The notes below the pieces were generated by a model that was not told where the DNA came from, ran no database searches, and saw only the letters and a list, made by a program, of their open reading frames with translations. Positions 9,050 through 17,637 of a stretch of 53,446 nt of DNA are shown piece by piece. The position numbers and the translations under genes were made by a program. Position 1 is the first letter of the stretch; every line of letters starts with the position of its first letter. This DNA is from HGM11368 sp051883395 (GTDB taxonomy: Bacteria > Bacillota > Clostridia > Christensenellales > UBA3700): positions 1 to 53,446 of the forward strand of contig JBJETQ010000036.1 of assembly GCA_051883395.1 (NCBI GenBank). Direction: 5' to 3'.

Positions 9050-9198
9050 TTTCTTCCGTTGTTTTCCGCTTTTTGAATAGTGTATTTGCTATTTAAATCG
9101 TGAACAATAGGAGATGTAGCTTCAATATCGTTTTTCATCATAGAAATAATATCAGGATTTGTAATTACAACTTTTTCATCAAATGAAATTGTAGCCAT
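9016..9198 (-). CDS. Small antitoxin-like protein upstream of GNAT gene
   Basis: A 60-residue acidic protein with no membrane segment and no recognisable ribbon-helix-helix domain. The N-terminus (MATISFDEKVVITNP) resembles small proteins I know from positions upstream of phage-borne GNAT genes. It overlaps the GNAT gene by 34 nt and has a very good ribosome site (AAGGAGG, 9 nt from ATG) and a consensus promoter. By position and size it is the likely antitoxin or partner of the GNAT protein, but neutralisation is an inference. Confidence 0.55.
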   Translation of the reverse strand: MATISFDEKVVITNPDIISMMKNDIEATSPIVHDLNSKYTIQKAENNGRKWALKLLHSEK

Positions 9199-9228
9199 AG
9201 ATAAATACCTCCTTTGTTTTCTAATAGT

Positions 9229-9257
9229 ATTATACGATCTAAAATAAAATATGTCAA
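9229..9257 (-). promoter_or_regulatory. Consensus promoter of the toxin-antitoxin-like pair
   Basis: Perfect TTGACA (9252-9257) and TATAAT (9229-9234) with 17 bp between them, on the minus strand, about 30 nt before the antitoxin-like gene. This is the best sigma-A-type promoter in the window and gives the pair transcription independent of the phage genes. Confidence 0.85.
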
Positions 9258-9288
9258 TAAATTAAAATTATTTGCAAAATTTTAATTT

Positions 9289-9322
9289 ATATCGTCCCGT
9301 TCGTTTCTAAACGGGACGATAT
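9289..9322 (-). terminator. Terminator at the end of the phage structural operon
   Basis: A perfect 13-bp stem (ATATCGTCCCGTT / AACGGGACGATAT) directly after the stop codon of the last holin gene. The tail after it is A/T-rich but lacks a clean T run on the minus strand, so the strength is uncertain. Confidence 0.7.
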
Positions 9323-9324
9323 TC

Positions 9325-9543
9325 TTATTCTTCGGTTTTGTTTTCTTCACCGTTATCCTGACTGTTTTCTTCGTCGGTCTTTGGTTTGGACACTATTCCG
9401 CTCACGGCAAACACTCCCAATACGGCGGTCAACACCTTGTCGATATAAGGAATGTTGAGTTCGCCGTTTATTGCGCTCAGAGCTACGAGAATTGCGCTTA
9501 TCACCGACAGCCAGAAGTTGTAACTTTTCAATTTTTCTTTCAT
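9325..9543 (-). CDS. Putative phage holin
   Basis: A 72-residue protein with a short basic N-terminus, two hydrophobic segments (about residues 10-28 and 34-52) and a highly charged acidic tail rich in Glu and Asn. This is the plan of small phage holins, which make holes in the cell membrane at lysis. I chose the ATG at 9543 because it lies 2 nt after the preceding stop codon and has GGGGTGA just upstream; a GTG two codons earlier overlaps the neighbour. It is the last gene before the terminator at 9289-9322. No endolysin gene accompanies it, which is odd for a lysis module. Confidence 0.65.
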   Translation of the reverse strand: MKEKLKSYNFWLSVISAILVALSAINGELNIPYIDKVLTAVLGVFAVSGIVSKPKTDEENSQDNGEENKTEE

Positions 9544-9545
9544 AC

Positions 9546-9767
9546 TCACCCCAGTTTGGCTCTCATTTCTTGTCTTATTCTTTCGATATTGACGTCAATG
9601 TCCTGCATATAATCTAATCCCTTGCTCAAAGCGTCAATGGTAGATTGATATTTTTTCTCTCTTGCCCTGCTGTCTTTGAGCTGGTATATCAGAAGGGAGC
9701 AGAACAACAACGCCCAAATTCCGTTGGTTGCGGCAAAATCCAACAACGTCTGCCATATATTATCCAT
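9546..9767 (-). CDS. BhlA/UviB-family holin-like protein
   Basis: A 73-residue protein with one N-terminal membrane segment (IWALLFCSLLIYQL, about residues 17-30) followed by a charged amphipathic helix with REKKYQSTIDALSKGL. This matches the BhlA/UviB family, linked to bacteriocin or phage release in Bacillus and Clostridium. It overlaps the gene upstream by 8 nt and lies 2 nt from the next holin gene, so the two membrane proteins form a lysis-type pair. Confidence 0.7.
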   Translation of the reverse strand: MDNIWQTLLDFAATNGIWALLFCSLLIYQLKDSRAREKKYQSTIDALSKGLDYMQDIDVNIERIRQEMRAKLG

Positions 9768-10746
9768 TTATAGCGCTCACCAGTTTGTTATACATCAAAC
9801 CGAGATAAGATTTGAGTTGTTGGTTGTTGCTTATCAATTCTTTGGCAATATCGCTAGGCATCGCCTGATAGAACGCCACAGCCTTGTCCAATCTCTCCTG
9901 ATAGTTGTCGAGTTTTTCGCCGCTATAACCGTTTTTGAGTTCTTCTTCTCTTTCCTTTGCTTGCTGGTCGGCAATCTCCTTTTTCTGTTTCTGAATAAGT
10001 TCGGTTCTTTTCTGTATGTATTCCAAAGCCTTTTTGCTTTGTTCGTCGTTATATTTCTGTATACTTTCCAGCTCGGAATTTCTTTCCTTGATGAGTTTGT
10101 CGATTTCGCTGCTTATAGTCTTTGCAAACGACAAGTCAAGGTCGCTCAGAGCTTCGCTGCGTTGGGCTTGCAACTGCTCGATTTTGTTGTCGATTGCGCT
10201 CACGTTATTCACGTAATTGTCATATATCTGTGCTTTCATCTGTTCAAAAGTCCTTTGCGCTTCTTCGTCGAGAGCCGTCTTTACCGAAGAACGCACCATG
10301 CCTTTATCAGAACTTCCGCCCTTGATTTTATCCAGATTGTCGTCTCTGTCTTTCTCGTTTGCCAAATTGTCGCTCTGAGCTTTTGTCTCAGCTTGCGTTT
10401 TTTTATCGTTCTGAGCGTCGACAAGAGCGTCATACTCGTCCGTTACCGCCTGAGTCTTCTGACTTTTGAGAGGCTCGTAGGTTGCGTTTATCCTGTTGAT
10501 AATGTCTTCTTCCGACTCTCCTTCGTACTGCATAGGCGTCCATTCATAGGTGTCGGGCATAGTATCTTCATACAATACGTATTTGTTGCTGCTATTGTTT
10601 TTCCACTCCTGGTCCAACGCTTCCAGTTGGTCGTAAAGCAACGACTGAGACTCCATAAGTTCCTGCTTTTGTTGCTCTTTCGCCGCTTTTTCTTCCTTAT
10701 CTTTTTTGGTTTCTATCCCAAAAAATTCTTTAATTGATTCCCACAT
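9760..10746 (-). CDS. Coiled-coil phage protein of unknown role
   Basis: A 328-residue, highly charged protein with long predicted coiled coils (about residues 20-55, 90-135 and 160-260, rich in Glu, Lys, Gln and Ala) and no membrane segment or signal peptide. I do not recognise the family. Its place between the tail-type genes and the holins suggests a virion-internal, tail or ejection protein. The start at 10746 is supported by AAGGAG with 7 nt spacing; a start 13 codons earlier has none. It is one of the larger genes of the cassette, and nothing in it looks like a receptor-binding domain or an enzyme. Confidence 0.6.
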   Translation of the reverse strand: MWESIKEFFGIETKKDKEEKAAKEQQKQELMESQSLLYDQLEALDQEWKNNSSNKYVLYEDTMPDTYEWTPMQYEGESEEDIINRINATYEPLKSQKTQAVTDEYDALVDAQNDKKTQAETKAQSDNLANEKDRDDNLDKIKGGSSDKGMVRSSVKTALDEEAQRTFEQMKAQIYDNYVNNVSAIDNKIEQLQAQRSEALSDLDLSFAKTISSEIDKLIKERNSELESIQKYNDEQSKKALEYIQKRTELIQKQKKEIADQQAKEREEELKNGYSGEKLDNYQERLDKAVAFYQAMPSDIAKELISNNQQLKSYLGLMYNKLVSAING

Positions 10747-10808
10747 CTTTATTTCTCCTTTTGACAATGCGATTGTATCTGGCAATCTTTTTTCTCAGCC
10801 AGTTCAAA

Positions 10809-11159
10809 TCAATCTTCAATCTTCTCTCCCCCTTTTACGTCTATCGACGCATAAATACCGTCGTGAGCGCCGCATTCAACCACTACGACATGCTCGCCCT
10901 TATTCATATATCCGTCGGTGCAGAATATTTTTCCTTTACCTTCTATCGTCTCAGCGTCAATCGACACGCTCTTATCGCCGTCGGCGCATATTGCTATACG
11001 GGCGTTGAAAGGCGATTTTTCGCATTTGAATTTCATCTCGTATCTGCCGCCGTTGCCGTCGGGAGCGATGCACCATTCCAGATTGTTTCTTATTTTTTCA
11101 TACGCCTGCAAAGCGTATCTCAAAGCCATAGCGGCTATCTCGGATAAGTTGTCGTTCAT
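10809..11159 (-). CDS. Small phage protein, unknown
   Basis: A 116-residue protein: an N-terminal helix (about 1-27, SEIAAMALRYALQAYEKIRNN) followed by a glycine-rich beta-type part. No family was recognised. The start is coupled to the preceding gene: GAGGTGA contains that gene's stop codon and forms the ribosome site 3 nt before ATG. In the order of the cassette it follows the propeller-like virion protein and could be a head-tail or tail accessory part. Confidence 0.55.
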   Translation of the reverse strand: MNDNLSEIAAMALRYALQAYEKIRNNLEWCIAPDGNGGRYEMKFKCEKSPFNARIAICADGDKSVSIDAETIEGKGKIFCTDGYMNKGEHVVVVECGAHDGIYASIDVKGGEKIED

Positions 11160-11162
11160 AAA

Positions 11163-12557
11163 TCACCTCATTACGTCCACTCTCAATTTTATAGGATACA
11201 CGGCCACGTCGGTTGTATCGTTGAAGATTTCAAAGTCGAAGCTCTTGGCTTTGAGATTTACGTTTACCCTGTTGTTTCTCTCCGTCAGAACAAATTCATA
11301 TATTACTCCGTCGGCGGTAATTCTCAGCAAGGTCTGACCTTTTACTTTATATTCGACGTACCTGATATTTTTCTGCGTTTGCGGCTGATTGAAATCAACG
11401 TCCCTGACCAGCCACTTTCTCTTTGGCTGAGCTACAAAATCTTCGTTGTTGTCGCTCAGCATGACGGGACTTTCGCACAAAGTCGACAGAGATAATACTG
11501 CGCTGACGTTTTTTGCTTCTACCGCCACCAGTTCACCCGTCTGATAACCGTCCACCGAGCAATAGTTGCCTTTGACAAAATCGTATGCCACAATACAGCC
11601 GTCGCTCAACACAAGATAGCTCTTGTTTTGTTTGCCGGTAGCGCTGACGATTTCTATACCGTCTTTGAGATAATTGCTCAGGTCTATATCCAGTCTGCCC
11701 ACCGAAGACCCGTCAAAGCAATATGCGTTGTTCCAGGTGCAAAAGACAATTTTCCCCTGAATGGAAGATACCGAATCTCCGATTATTCTGTCCCCCGACA
11801 GATAAATCTTTTTCATTTCGAACTGCGACTGTATGCTGTAACACGTCAACCTGTATATGCCGTAATCACAAAACAGATACAGATAATCGCCCAAACTCAC
11901 CGCCTTGTTAATCTCACCAAGAGAATTGTCGCATTCGATATAACCGCCGCCGCTCAGCGACACTTCCCAGTCAAACGGGTCAAAAACGTCGCTGTACCAA
12001 AGGCTGTTGTTTCCGCCCTTTACAAGAGCAAAAATTCTTTCGTTGAAGTTTACAAGCTGCGTTATCGTCTTGTCAGTCAAAATCGTGCTTATCTCGCTGT
12101 TTTCCAGCAGATACATATCGCCGTTTGCTCCGCTCAGAAAGATGAGATCTCTGCCCATATAGTTGTAGTCGGTTACGGCGACCACGACGTCGTCAAAGTC
12201 GACGTGCTGCCATACGGCGTCCCTTTCAAGCGGCAGAATTTCCAGTCCGCCGTCGTGAGAGAGTATCAGTATGCCGTTGCCTTTGTCGCTGGTAGTCGTT
12301 CTGGCAAAAAAGAGCTTTGCCTTATCGGCTTCCACGGGCAACCGTGGCAACGTATAACCGTCGTCCAGCCTTGCCCTTTCAAAGCCTTGCGCCGCAATAA
12401 GAACGTTGTTTTCATAGTCGAAGTTAAAACTCTCGTCGCAACCCTTGCACGGCAGATTGCCGTCGCTGTTTCTGCTGCCTGCTCCGTCAAATGCCGAGAG
12501 CAAACATGTCTTTTGCAACGGTTTGACTATGCTTTTCTTTTTATTTGGTACTATCAT
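11163..12557 (-). CDS. Virion protein, probable tail/portal-adjacent beta-propeller
   Basis: A 464-residue, beta-strand-rich protein with repeated blocks of 40-60 residues (for example LIFLSGANGDMYLLEN, RIFALVKGGNNSLWYSD and LYLFCDYGIYRLT), which look like propeller blades. Proteins of this plan in podoviruses are the gp10-like stabilisation or tail-tube B proteins that close the portal; that assignment rests on general plan and gene order, not on a firm motif match. I chose ATG 12557, which overlaps the upstream stop by 4 nt (ATGA), over a start 15 codons earlier. It contains a CKGC pair near residue 40. Confidence 0.55.
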   Translation of the reverse strand: MIVPNKKKSIVKPLQKTCLLSAFDGAGSRNSDGNLPCKGCDESFNFDYENNVLIAAQGFERARLDDGYTLPRLPVEADKAKLFFARTTTSDKGNGILILSHDGGLEILPLERDAVWQHVDFDDVVVAVTDYNYMGRDLIFLSGANGDMYLLENSEISTILTDKTITQLVNFNERIFALVKGGNNSLWYSDVFDPFDWEVSLSGGGYIECDNSLGEINKAVSLGDYLYLFCDYGIYRLTCYSIQSQFEMKKIYLSGDRIIGDSVSSIQGKIVFCTWNNAYCFDGSSVGRLDIDLSNYLKDGIEIVSATGKQNKSYLVLSDGCIVAYDFVKGNYCSVDGYQTGELVAVEAKNVSAVLSLSTLCESPVMLSDNNEDFVAQPKRKWLVRDVDFNQPQTQKNIRYVEYKVKGQTLLRITADGVIYEFVLTERNNRVNVNLKAKSFDFEIFNDTTDVAVYPIKLRVDVMR

Positions 12558-13093
12558 AACCAATACCTTGCCTTTACTCTCTTTTCTCTGTTGTTTCTGC
12601 ACGCAACGGCAAGAGAGTCCATAAATTTGTCGTTCATCATCACGGCTTCTTCATACAGACCTTCAATCATGCAATATTGTGCGCACGTTCCCAGAGCCAG
12701 ACATACTGGCGATACTCTCACGTCTGTTTCGCACTCGTCGTCAAGGTCAATATCAGCGGGAACGTAATTGTATTTTACGTCGACCTGACCTTCACACGAA
12801 ACCGTAACTTTTGACGGCAGACATTCAAAATCTACCGCACTTCCGTTCGACGTTATCCCCAATATTTCTTTTACTCTATGATTCAATGCGGCGTATTCGA
12901 TTTCGCCGTTGCTTACGTTGCACGTCTTGTTGTCCGTCAAAGGCAGATAATCGCATGCAATCTCCTTAATAACAATGTTTGCACATCGCACCAACAGCTT
13001 AATTTTTGGAGTTGACTTGGTAGAACTGCTGATTGTCGGGTCTTCGTCCCCAAGATACGTCAGACAAATTTCTATCACTTCTTTCAGTTTCAT
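12554..13093 (-). CDS. Probable head-tail adaptor / tail tubular A-like protein
   Basis: A 179-residue protein with the N-terminal LKEVIEICLTYLGDED segment and the ending REKRVKARYWL. It has helices at both ends and a beta part in the middle. Podovirus adaptor (gp11 / tail tubular A) proteins of similar size sit between the capsid and propeller-like genes, as here. The assignment is by size and gene order with weak sequence support. It overlaps the next gene by 4 nt. Confidence 0.5.
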   Translation of the reverse strand: MKLKEVIEICLTYLGDEDPTISSSTKSTPKIKLLVRCANIVIKEIACDYLPLTDNKTCNVSNGEIEYAALNHRVKEILGITSNGSAVDFECLPSKVTVSCEGQVDVKYNYVPADIDLDDECETDVRVSPVCLALGTCAQYCMIEGLYEEAVMMNDKFMDSLAVACRNNREKRVKARYWL

Positions 13094-13120
13094 ATTGCTC
13101 CTTTTTGTTCCTTGACACGG

Positions 13121-13459
13121 CTAGTGCCGAGTCAAGGAACGCATTGTATTTTCTATTATCAGGTCGGCACGTTGCAGTTGCTCGTTGCGATTGTTTCTTT
13201 CTATCTTTTCGTTATGCCTGTTCATCTCAGCAATCAGTTCTTCCATATTCTGTACTCTGGTCTTTCTCACCCAGTCCACCGTACGACAATCAAGCCTTGC
13301 AAACGGAATATCCGCCTGCTTGGTAGGATAACATCTGAGATTGTGCAATTCGTAACTGCCGCTTCCCCTGTTAAAGTATATTTGATAGTTGTCATCAATG
13401 CTCTTTATTCTGGCAGCCACGTCAAAAAGGTCGTTGTCAATCGCAATGAGTTTTTGCAT
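13121..13459 (-). CDS. Small phage protein between capsid and adaptor genes
   Basis: A 112-residue protein: a beta-rich N-terminal half (QKLIAIDNDLFDVAARIKSID) and a helical, Asn/Arg/Glu-rich C-terminal half. No family was recognised. GGGGG lies 4 nt before the ATG. Its place just after the major capsid gene suggests a head-completion or decoration role, but that is only position. Confidence 0.5.
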   Translation of the reverse strand: MQKLIAIDNDLFDVAARIKSIDDNYQIYFNRGSGSYELHNLRCYPTKQADIPFARLDCRTVDWVRKTRVQNMEELIAEMNRHNEKIERNNRNEQLQRADLIIENTMRSLTRH

Positions 13460-13471
13460 AATGCCCCCTTA

Positions 13472-14641
13472 TCAGCCGGTAATGCCGCTGAGCTTAGCCT
13501 GTCCGATAGGTTTATCGCACAGCATATCGGCATATTTTACCAACGTAGCGGTATAAGTAGCCGTACCTGCCTTTTGCTTGACAACCTTGCCGCCGTCGCC
13601 TTCGAGCCATCTCCAATCGCACAACTGATGCAACTTGAAGTCGCCCGTATTGAGCAGATACATTTCGCCGTCGTCGACAAATCTGTCTGCAACCACAGGA
13701 ATTCCGTTGTATGCGATAGCCTTAAAGCCGCCGTCGAGATTCATAAAGTCAACGTTGGTGCGGTTGAGCGCAAGATGGTCGAGATAATATCTTCTCACGT
13801 CGTAGCTGCACAAAATCATATCCACGCTGCTTCCTGCTATTTCGTCGATATAGTCGATGACTTCCTGAATTTTAGAACAGGTTATGTCGCCCACGTTTTC
13901 CAGATGTTTAGGACAAAGCCAGCTTCTGCCTTCTCTCGACAGACCGTAAAGGTCTTTGTCCGAAAAGATAGCTTTGAGACCGGTCAGTTCGTTTCCCTTG
14001 GAGCCTTGCACGGTGATGTAGTCTGCGTTGGCTATGGTCTGCGAAGGCGTAGCGTTGATAGTGATAGTCTTGTTTACTCTGTCCACGCTCACGATTCTCA
14101 CACCGCCAAGTCCGGTATAAATTTTGTCGGTAGTACCGTTGTACACGTCTATCACCATACCTTCCATCACGTTTTTGACGCTGCTAAGTCCAATCACGTT
14201 GCCCGAAGATTTGCTTGACACGCATGTGGCCAAAATTCCGCTGCCGTCGCCGTAAAGCATTCTTCCGAGATTGAATTTGGACGCTTTGAGCAATCCGTCC
14301 ATCTCGGCGTTGAGCAAGTTGACAAAGGCGCTTGCGCTCGATTGGGACGCACGAATAGCCTTATCAGACAATTCAATCGTTCCGTACAGATTTTTGAGTT
14401 CCAGCTTAAATCTGTCATAATTGTTCTGAGCGGCGGCAGGCAAATCTCCCGTTTCCGTACCTGCTCCGATACCGCCGTTGATTCCGTAAGGCACAAGTTT
14501 TATTATATCTTTGCCCACCACGTCGTTGGTGCTTTGCTTGATTTTAGCCAAAAACGGATTGACCGTTACGTTGAGCTGGTCGGCTACTATGCCGAGATAT
14601 ACTTCTTTGAGCGCCTTATCTGCTGTTTCCAGTGTTACCAT
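13472..14641 (-). CDS. Major capsid protein
   Basis: A 389-residue protein placed after the scaffold gene with the look of an HK97-fold major capsid protein. The N-terminal arm carries TVNPFLAKIKQ, then GTETGDLPAAAQNNYDRFKLELKNLYGTIELSDKAI, which reads like a spine helix and E-loop region, and the C-terminal part contains DMILCSYDVRRYY and NGIPVVADRFVDDGEMYLLN, features often seen in such proteins. Its start shares one base with the stop of the scaffold gene (TAATG), the usual coupling of a highly expressed pair. It assembles the procapsid shell. The fold is inferred from context and general pattern. Confidence 0.78.
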   Translation of the reverse strand: MVTLETADKALKEVYLGIVADQLNVTVNPFLAKIKQSTNDVVGKDIIKLVPYGINGGIGAGTETGDLPAAAQNNYDRFKLELKNLYGTIELSDKAIRASQSSASAFVNLLNAEMDGLLKASKFNLGRMLYGDGSGILATCVSSKSSGNVIGLSSVKNVMEGMVIDVYNGTTDKIYTGLGGVRIVSVDRVNKTITINATPSQTIANADYITVQGSKGNELTGLKAIFSDKDLYGLSREGRSWLCPKHLENVGDITCSKIQEVIDYIDEIAGSSVDMILCSYDVRRYYLDHLALNRTNVDFMNLDGGFKAIAYNGIPVVADRFVDDGEMYLLNTGDFKLHQLCDWRWLEGDGGKVVKQKAGTATYTATLVKYADMLCDKPIGQAKLSGITG

Positions 14642-15348
14642 TAAATCCTCCTGTTGACGAGCATCTTTTTAATTATTTCTCCCGCCTCTTCGATGCTCTT
14701 TGGTTTGTTTGGCGGCGAGAGAATTATCTGACCCCTGCCCATCATAGATTTGGGCGGTCTGTTTTGTTCGAGACTCTGAATATACTCGTCTATTATCTTT
14801 GACTTGATTTGCTCGTTAGTCAGCACGTATTGTTCAACAAAGTCCCTATTTTGTATCATCTCCTGCGGCGTAAGATAGTTGTCGCTCAACACTCTCGCAA
14901 GGGCGATTTCCAGACAATTTTCATTGCGCGCCAGTTGATTGTCGTCTGCAATCGTCCTTCCTATTTGCTCCGCCCACCTTTTTGCCGACGGATATTCTTC
15001 AAAAAACTTATCCGTCTTTGTCTTCCAGTCGGGCGACTGATAGAGCGGCAGTTTGTCTTCGTTATCTTGTCCGCAGTCTGATTTTTCGTTATACGTATCG
15101 GGTTTTTCGCCCCCTTCGTCGTTTTCTTGTGCGCATATTGGCTGCGCTTGTATATCGTCGTAGTCATGCGTCGGCTCTACCGCTTGTTGTAGGTCGCCGT
15201 CGGCGCTCTGCGACTGCTGTATTGCCGACGTGTTGTCGGGGCTTATCTGCCCGGACAAATCGGAAGTCGTCATACTCCCCACTTCAACATCCATCTCATC
15301 TTGTACAAAAATCTTTTCAACATTTTCCTTTTCTCCTTTCGTCTGCAT
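14641..15348 (-). CDS. Probable capsid scaffolding protein
   Basis: A 235-residue acidic protein with a low-complexity, Gln/Asp/Glu/Ser-rich first half and a helical second half ending in a basic helix (EEAGEIIKKMLVNRRI). It lies directly between portal and capsid genes, the standard place of a scaffold. AAGGAG is 5 nt before the ATG. Sequence is poorly conserved in scaffolds, so the call rests on composition and position. Confidence 0.65.
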   Translation of the reverse strand: MQTKGEKENVEKIFVQDEMDVEVGSMTTSDLSGQISPDNTSAIQQSQSADGDLQQAVEPTHDYDDIQAQPICAQENDEGGEKPDTYNEKSDCGQDNEDKLPLYQSPDWKTKTDKFFEEYPSAKRWAEQIGRTIADDNQLARNENCLEIALARVLSDNYLTPQEMIQNRDFVEQYVLTNEQIKSKIIDEYIQSLEQNRPPKSMMGRGQIILSPPNKPKSIEEAGEIIKKMLVNRRI

Positions 15349-15357
15349 ATTTACTCC

Positions 15358-17229
15358 TTACGCTCCGCTCGTTTCGATTTGCGCAAGCGCTTGCGTCTCT
15401 ATCAATTTGCTCTGATGCTCTCTTATGTGTTTTCTCAGCCTTTCCTTTACCTTTGCGCTTACGTCTTCCGAACCGATAAATCGCTTTATGTGTTCGTCGC
15501 AATGAATTCTGTGGTCGTCAAACTCTCCCACTTCCAGCTCTTTGCTTTCTACTTCCATATTCTCTTTGAGCGCTTTGTTGCGATGACAATCTTCTATATC
15601 GAGACTGCTCTCCCAGTTGCCAAGCCCCAGCATTTCGAGAATTTTGAGCTTGTTGCGTTTTGATACCGAGCCGTCGCTGTCATTGAGCGCTCCCAGTTTG
15701 ATGAGTTCCATCACCATATTTCTTCTGTTTGCCAGCGAGTCGCTCAGTTGATTTTCGTTGTCAAAAACTATATCTTCGCTGTCGAGATCGCTCTTGCTGA
15801 AATATACACTCTTGACTTCGCTGTTGTCGCCTGATATTCTCACCAATCTCTTGCAAGTGGCAAACTGTTTGTATAATCTGATTATCTGCTCGGCAATTCT
15901 CTTTACGCACTCTCTTATGCTGGAAGACGAGATGGTCAGACGAGTATCGTCCTGCTCCACCAACAGACTGATTGCCTTACCAGACATATTGTCGTACGCC
16001 TGCGAATATTTGGACAATTCGCTTACTCCCGATATTGACATAAATTCAGAGAGCAATCTTTCTTCTTCTATATGAAAGTCGCTAGGCACCTTGCCCGAGT
16101 CCATCATCTTAGGCACGCTCGACCCCTGACGATAAACCAATATTTTGCCGGGAGACAAACCTTCTTCTTCCAGATTGTCGGTATCAACCGAGCCGTCTTC
16201 TACGGCAAGCACGCCCATTGCAATTCTGTTCATATACTCGTGTTTGCGGTTTTTGACTGCGTTGTATGCTCGTTGGAGCGGAATCATTCTTTCCACCACG
16301 CTGGTACCGAAAAAAGACGCAATCTTTTCTATACAATGTATTTTGCTGAAAGGATAGCCCCTGTTTCCGTCCCTGCCGTTGACGTAAGGCAAATCTCCTT
16401 TAAACAGCAACTCGTCGCCAGCCACAATCACCAATTCTCCCTGCGGCATTTCTTTTGTAGGCAAGGTATATCTTTCTATCACCACACAGCTGTCGTGAGC
16501 CTGCGTGTTGAATATACTGCCCACGCTGGCGCTGTATCCTGCTCCGCCCAGACTAGGCGTATTGTCCATTCCCAGCACGTCCACGTCGTCGCCCTTCACT
16601 TCCACGCCCCATGCGTCCTTGATTTCTCCTACGTTGTAGGCTTTTGCATGTATTATGCTCAGACATTCGTCGATGCTGTTTCTCGCAATACTGTCGGGAT
16701 AGATTTCATATGGTGGCACAACTGCAATCTCTACGTCGCCTTCCCTTATCATTGCGTCATTTTTAGTTCTGCCTATCACCCTTCCTTTATCCGCCGACCA
16801 TATCGTCTTAAAAAAGCAACTTCCAACCACTTCGCTCCAAGTAATAGCCGTGTTCATAAGGTTGGTCATATCGTTCTGAGCCAACGTTGCCGACACAATC
16901 TGCGTTGACAATTTAGCGGAGTTGACGTCGCCTTCGTCCTGACTGAACGGTCTGACCGTCATTCCCACCTTGGTTCTGGCAAGTTTAGCCACACGTGTTT
17001 CCACTATCGAAGCTATGTGATTAAAAACTTCACGCTCCTGCCAGAAATATTGCTTACCATAATCTTCAACGTCGCCCCTGGGAGTAATCTCGCAATATTG
17101 ATTGCCGGCTACAAAATTCATATTGAGTCGCCATTGCAATTCCAGCGGTTTTCTCTCCTGTCTGCGTCGTTCCCAATCGGCTTTTACTTCGCTTACGATT
17201 TTTTCTTTTAATTTGTCGTCGATTTTCAC
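15358..17229 (-). CDS. Portal protein (P22/podovirus type)
   Basis: A 623-residue portal protein, the dodecameric ring through which DNA enters the capsid. An N-terminal helical start with WERRRQERKPLELQWRLNMNFVAGNQY and EREVFNHIASIVETRVAKLARTK, then the portal core with ITWSEVVGSCFFKTIW, is characteristic of large P22-like portals. I place the start at a GTG (17229): AAGGAG lies 6 nt before it, whereas the ATG seven codons earlier would put this ribosome site inside the gene. The tail end is rich in helices. Size suits podovirus portals and is larger than most siphovirus ones. Confidence 0.8.
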   Translation of the reverse strand: MKIDDKLKEKIVSEVKADWERRRQERKPLELQWRLNMNFVAGNQYCEITPRGDVEDYGKQYFWQEREVFNHIASIVETRVAKLARTKVGMTVRPFSQDEGDVNSAKLSTQIVSATLAQNDMTNLMNTAITWSEVVGSCFFKTIWSADKGRVIGRTKNDAMIREGDVEIAVVPPYEIYPDSIARNSIDECLSIIHAKAYNVGEIKDAWGVEVKGDDVDVLGMDNTPSLGGAGYSASVGSIFNTQAHDSCVVIERYTLPTKEMPQGELVIVAGDELLFKGDLPYVNGRDGNRGYPFSKIHCIEKIASFFGTSVVERMIPLQRAYNAVKNRKHEYMNRIAMGVLAVEDGSVDTDNLEEEGLSPGKILVYRQGSSVPKMMDSGKVPSDFHIEEERLLSEFMSISGVSELSKYSQAYDNMSGKAISLLVEQDDTRLTISSSSIRECVKRIAEQIIRLYKQFATCKRLVRISGDNSEVKSVYFSKSDLDSEDIVFDNENQLSDSLANRRNMVMELIKLGALNDSDGSVSKRNKLKILEMLGLGNWESSLDIEDCHRNKALKENMEVESKELEVGEFDDHRIHCDEHIKRFIGSEDVSAKVKERLRKHIREHQSKLIETQALAQIETSGA

Positions 17230-17274
17230 ATTTATCTCCTTTTTCGGCATATTGCCGATTTGTAGTTTTGACGG

Positions 17275-17499
17275 TTATCTTCTTATTCCGCCTTTACTTA
17301 CGTCTTTTTGCAATATGTTTTTAGGACTTTTCGGCACGATTATCGTCGCCGCCTGCTCGTATATCGCTGTCAGACAATCTTTGCACAGATTGAGATATTT
17401 GTCGGGGCTGCTGCCTTCTCTCATGACTGAATAGTCCGCCGTATTCTTGCAACCTGCCATATCGCATTTTACTTTCTTTTTCTGCTCAATTATTTTCAT
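17275..17499 (-). CDS. Small zinc-ribbon-like phage protein
   Basis: A 74-residue basic protein with four cysteines spaced as a zinc ribbon (Cys12, Cys17, Cys39, Cys42). AAGGAG lies 6 nt before the ATG. It sits between the small terminase and portal genes. No family was recognised; a DNA- or protein-binding accessory role in packaging is possible. Confidence 0.6.
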   Translation of the reverse strand: MKIIEQKKKVKCDMAGCKNTADYSVMREGSSPDKYLNLCKDCLTAIYEQAATIIVPKSPKNILQKDVSKGGIRR

Positions 17500-17637
17500 A
17501 ATCTCTCCTTTTACTTAGTATCGTTTGGCTTTCAACTTCTTGTTTTTCCTGACTTAGGTATTGACGCATTTTCTCAGCAAGAGCATTTTTATCCAGATTT
17601 CTTACGCTTATATACGATTTACAGCTTATCGGCGTTA

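Noticed and set aside
11628..12767. Open frame of about 380 codons opposite the phage propeller-like gene, with similar ones opposite the capsid and terminase genes
   Set aside because: The minus-strand frames carry phage motifs, overlaps of 1-4 nt and ribosome sites; the plus-strand ones have none.
17486..17569. A 27-codon minus-strand frame (starting MRQYLSQEK) between the small terminase and zinc-ribbon genes
   Set aside because: Composition is protein-like and the frame is open further upstream, but there is no convincing ribosome site; too weak to list as a gene.
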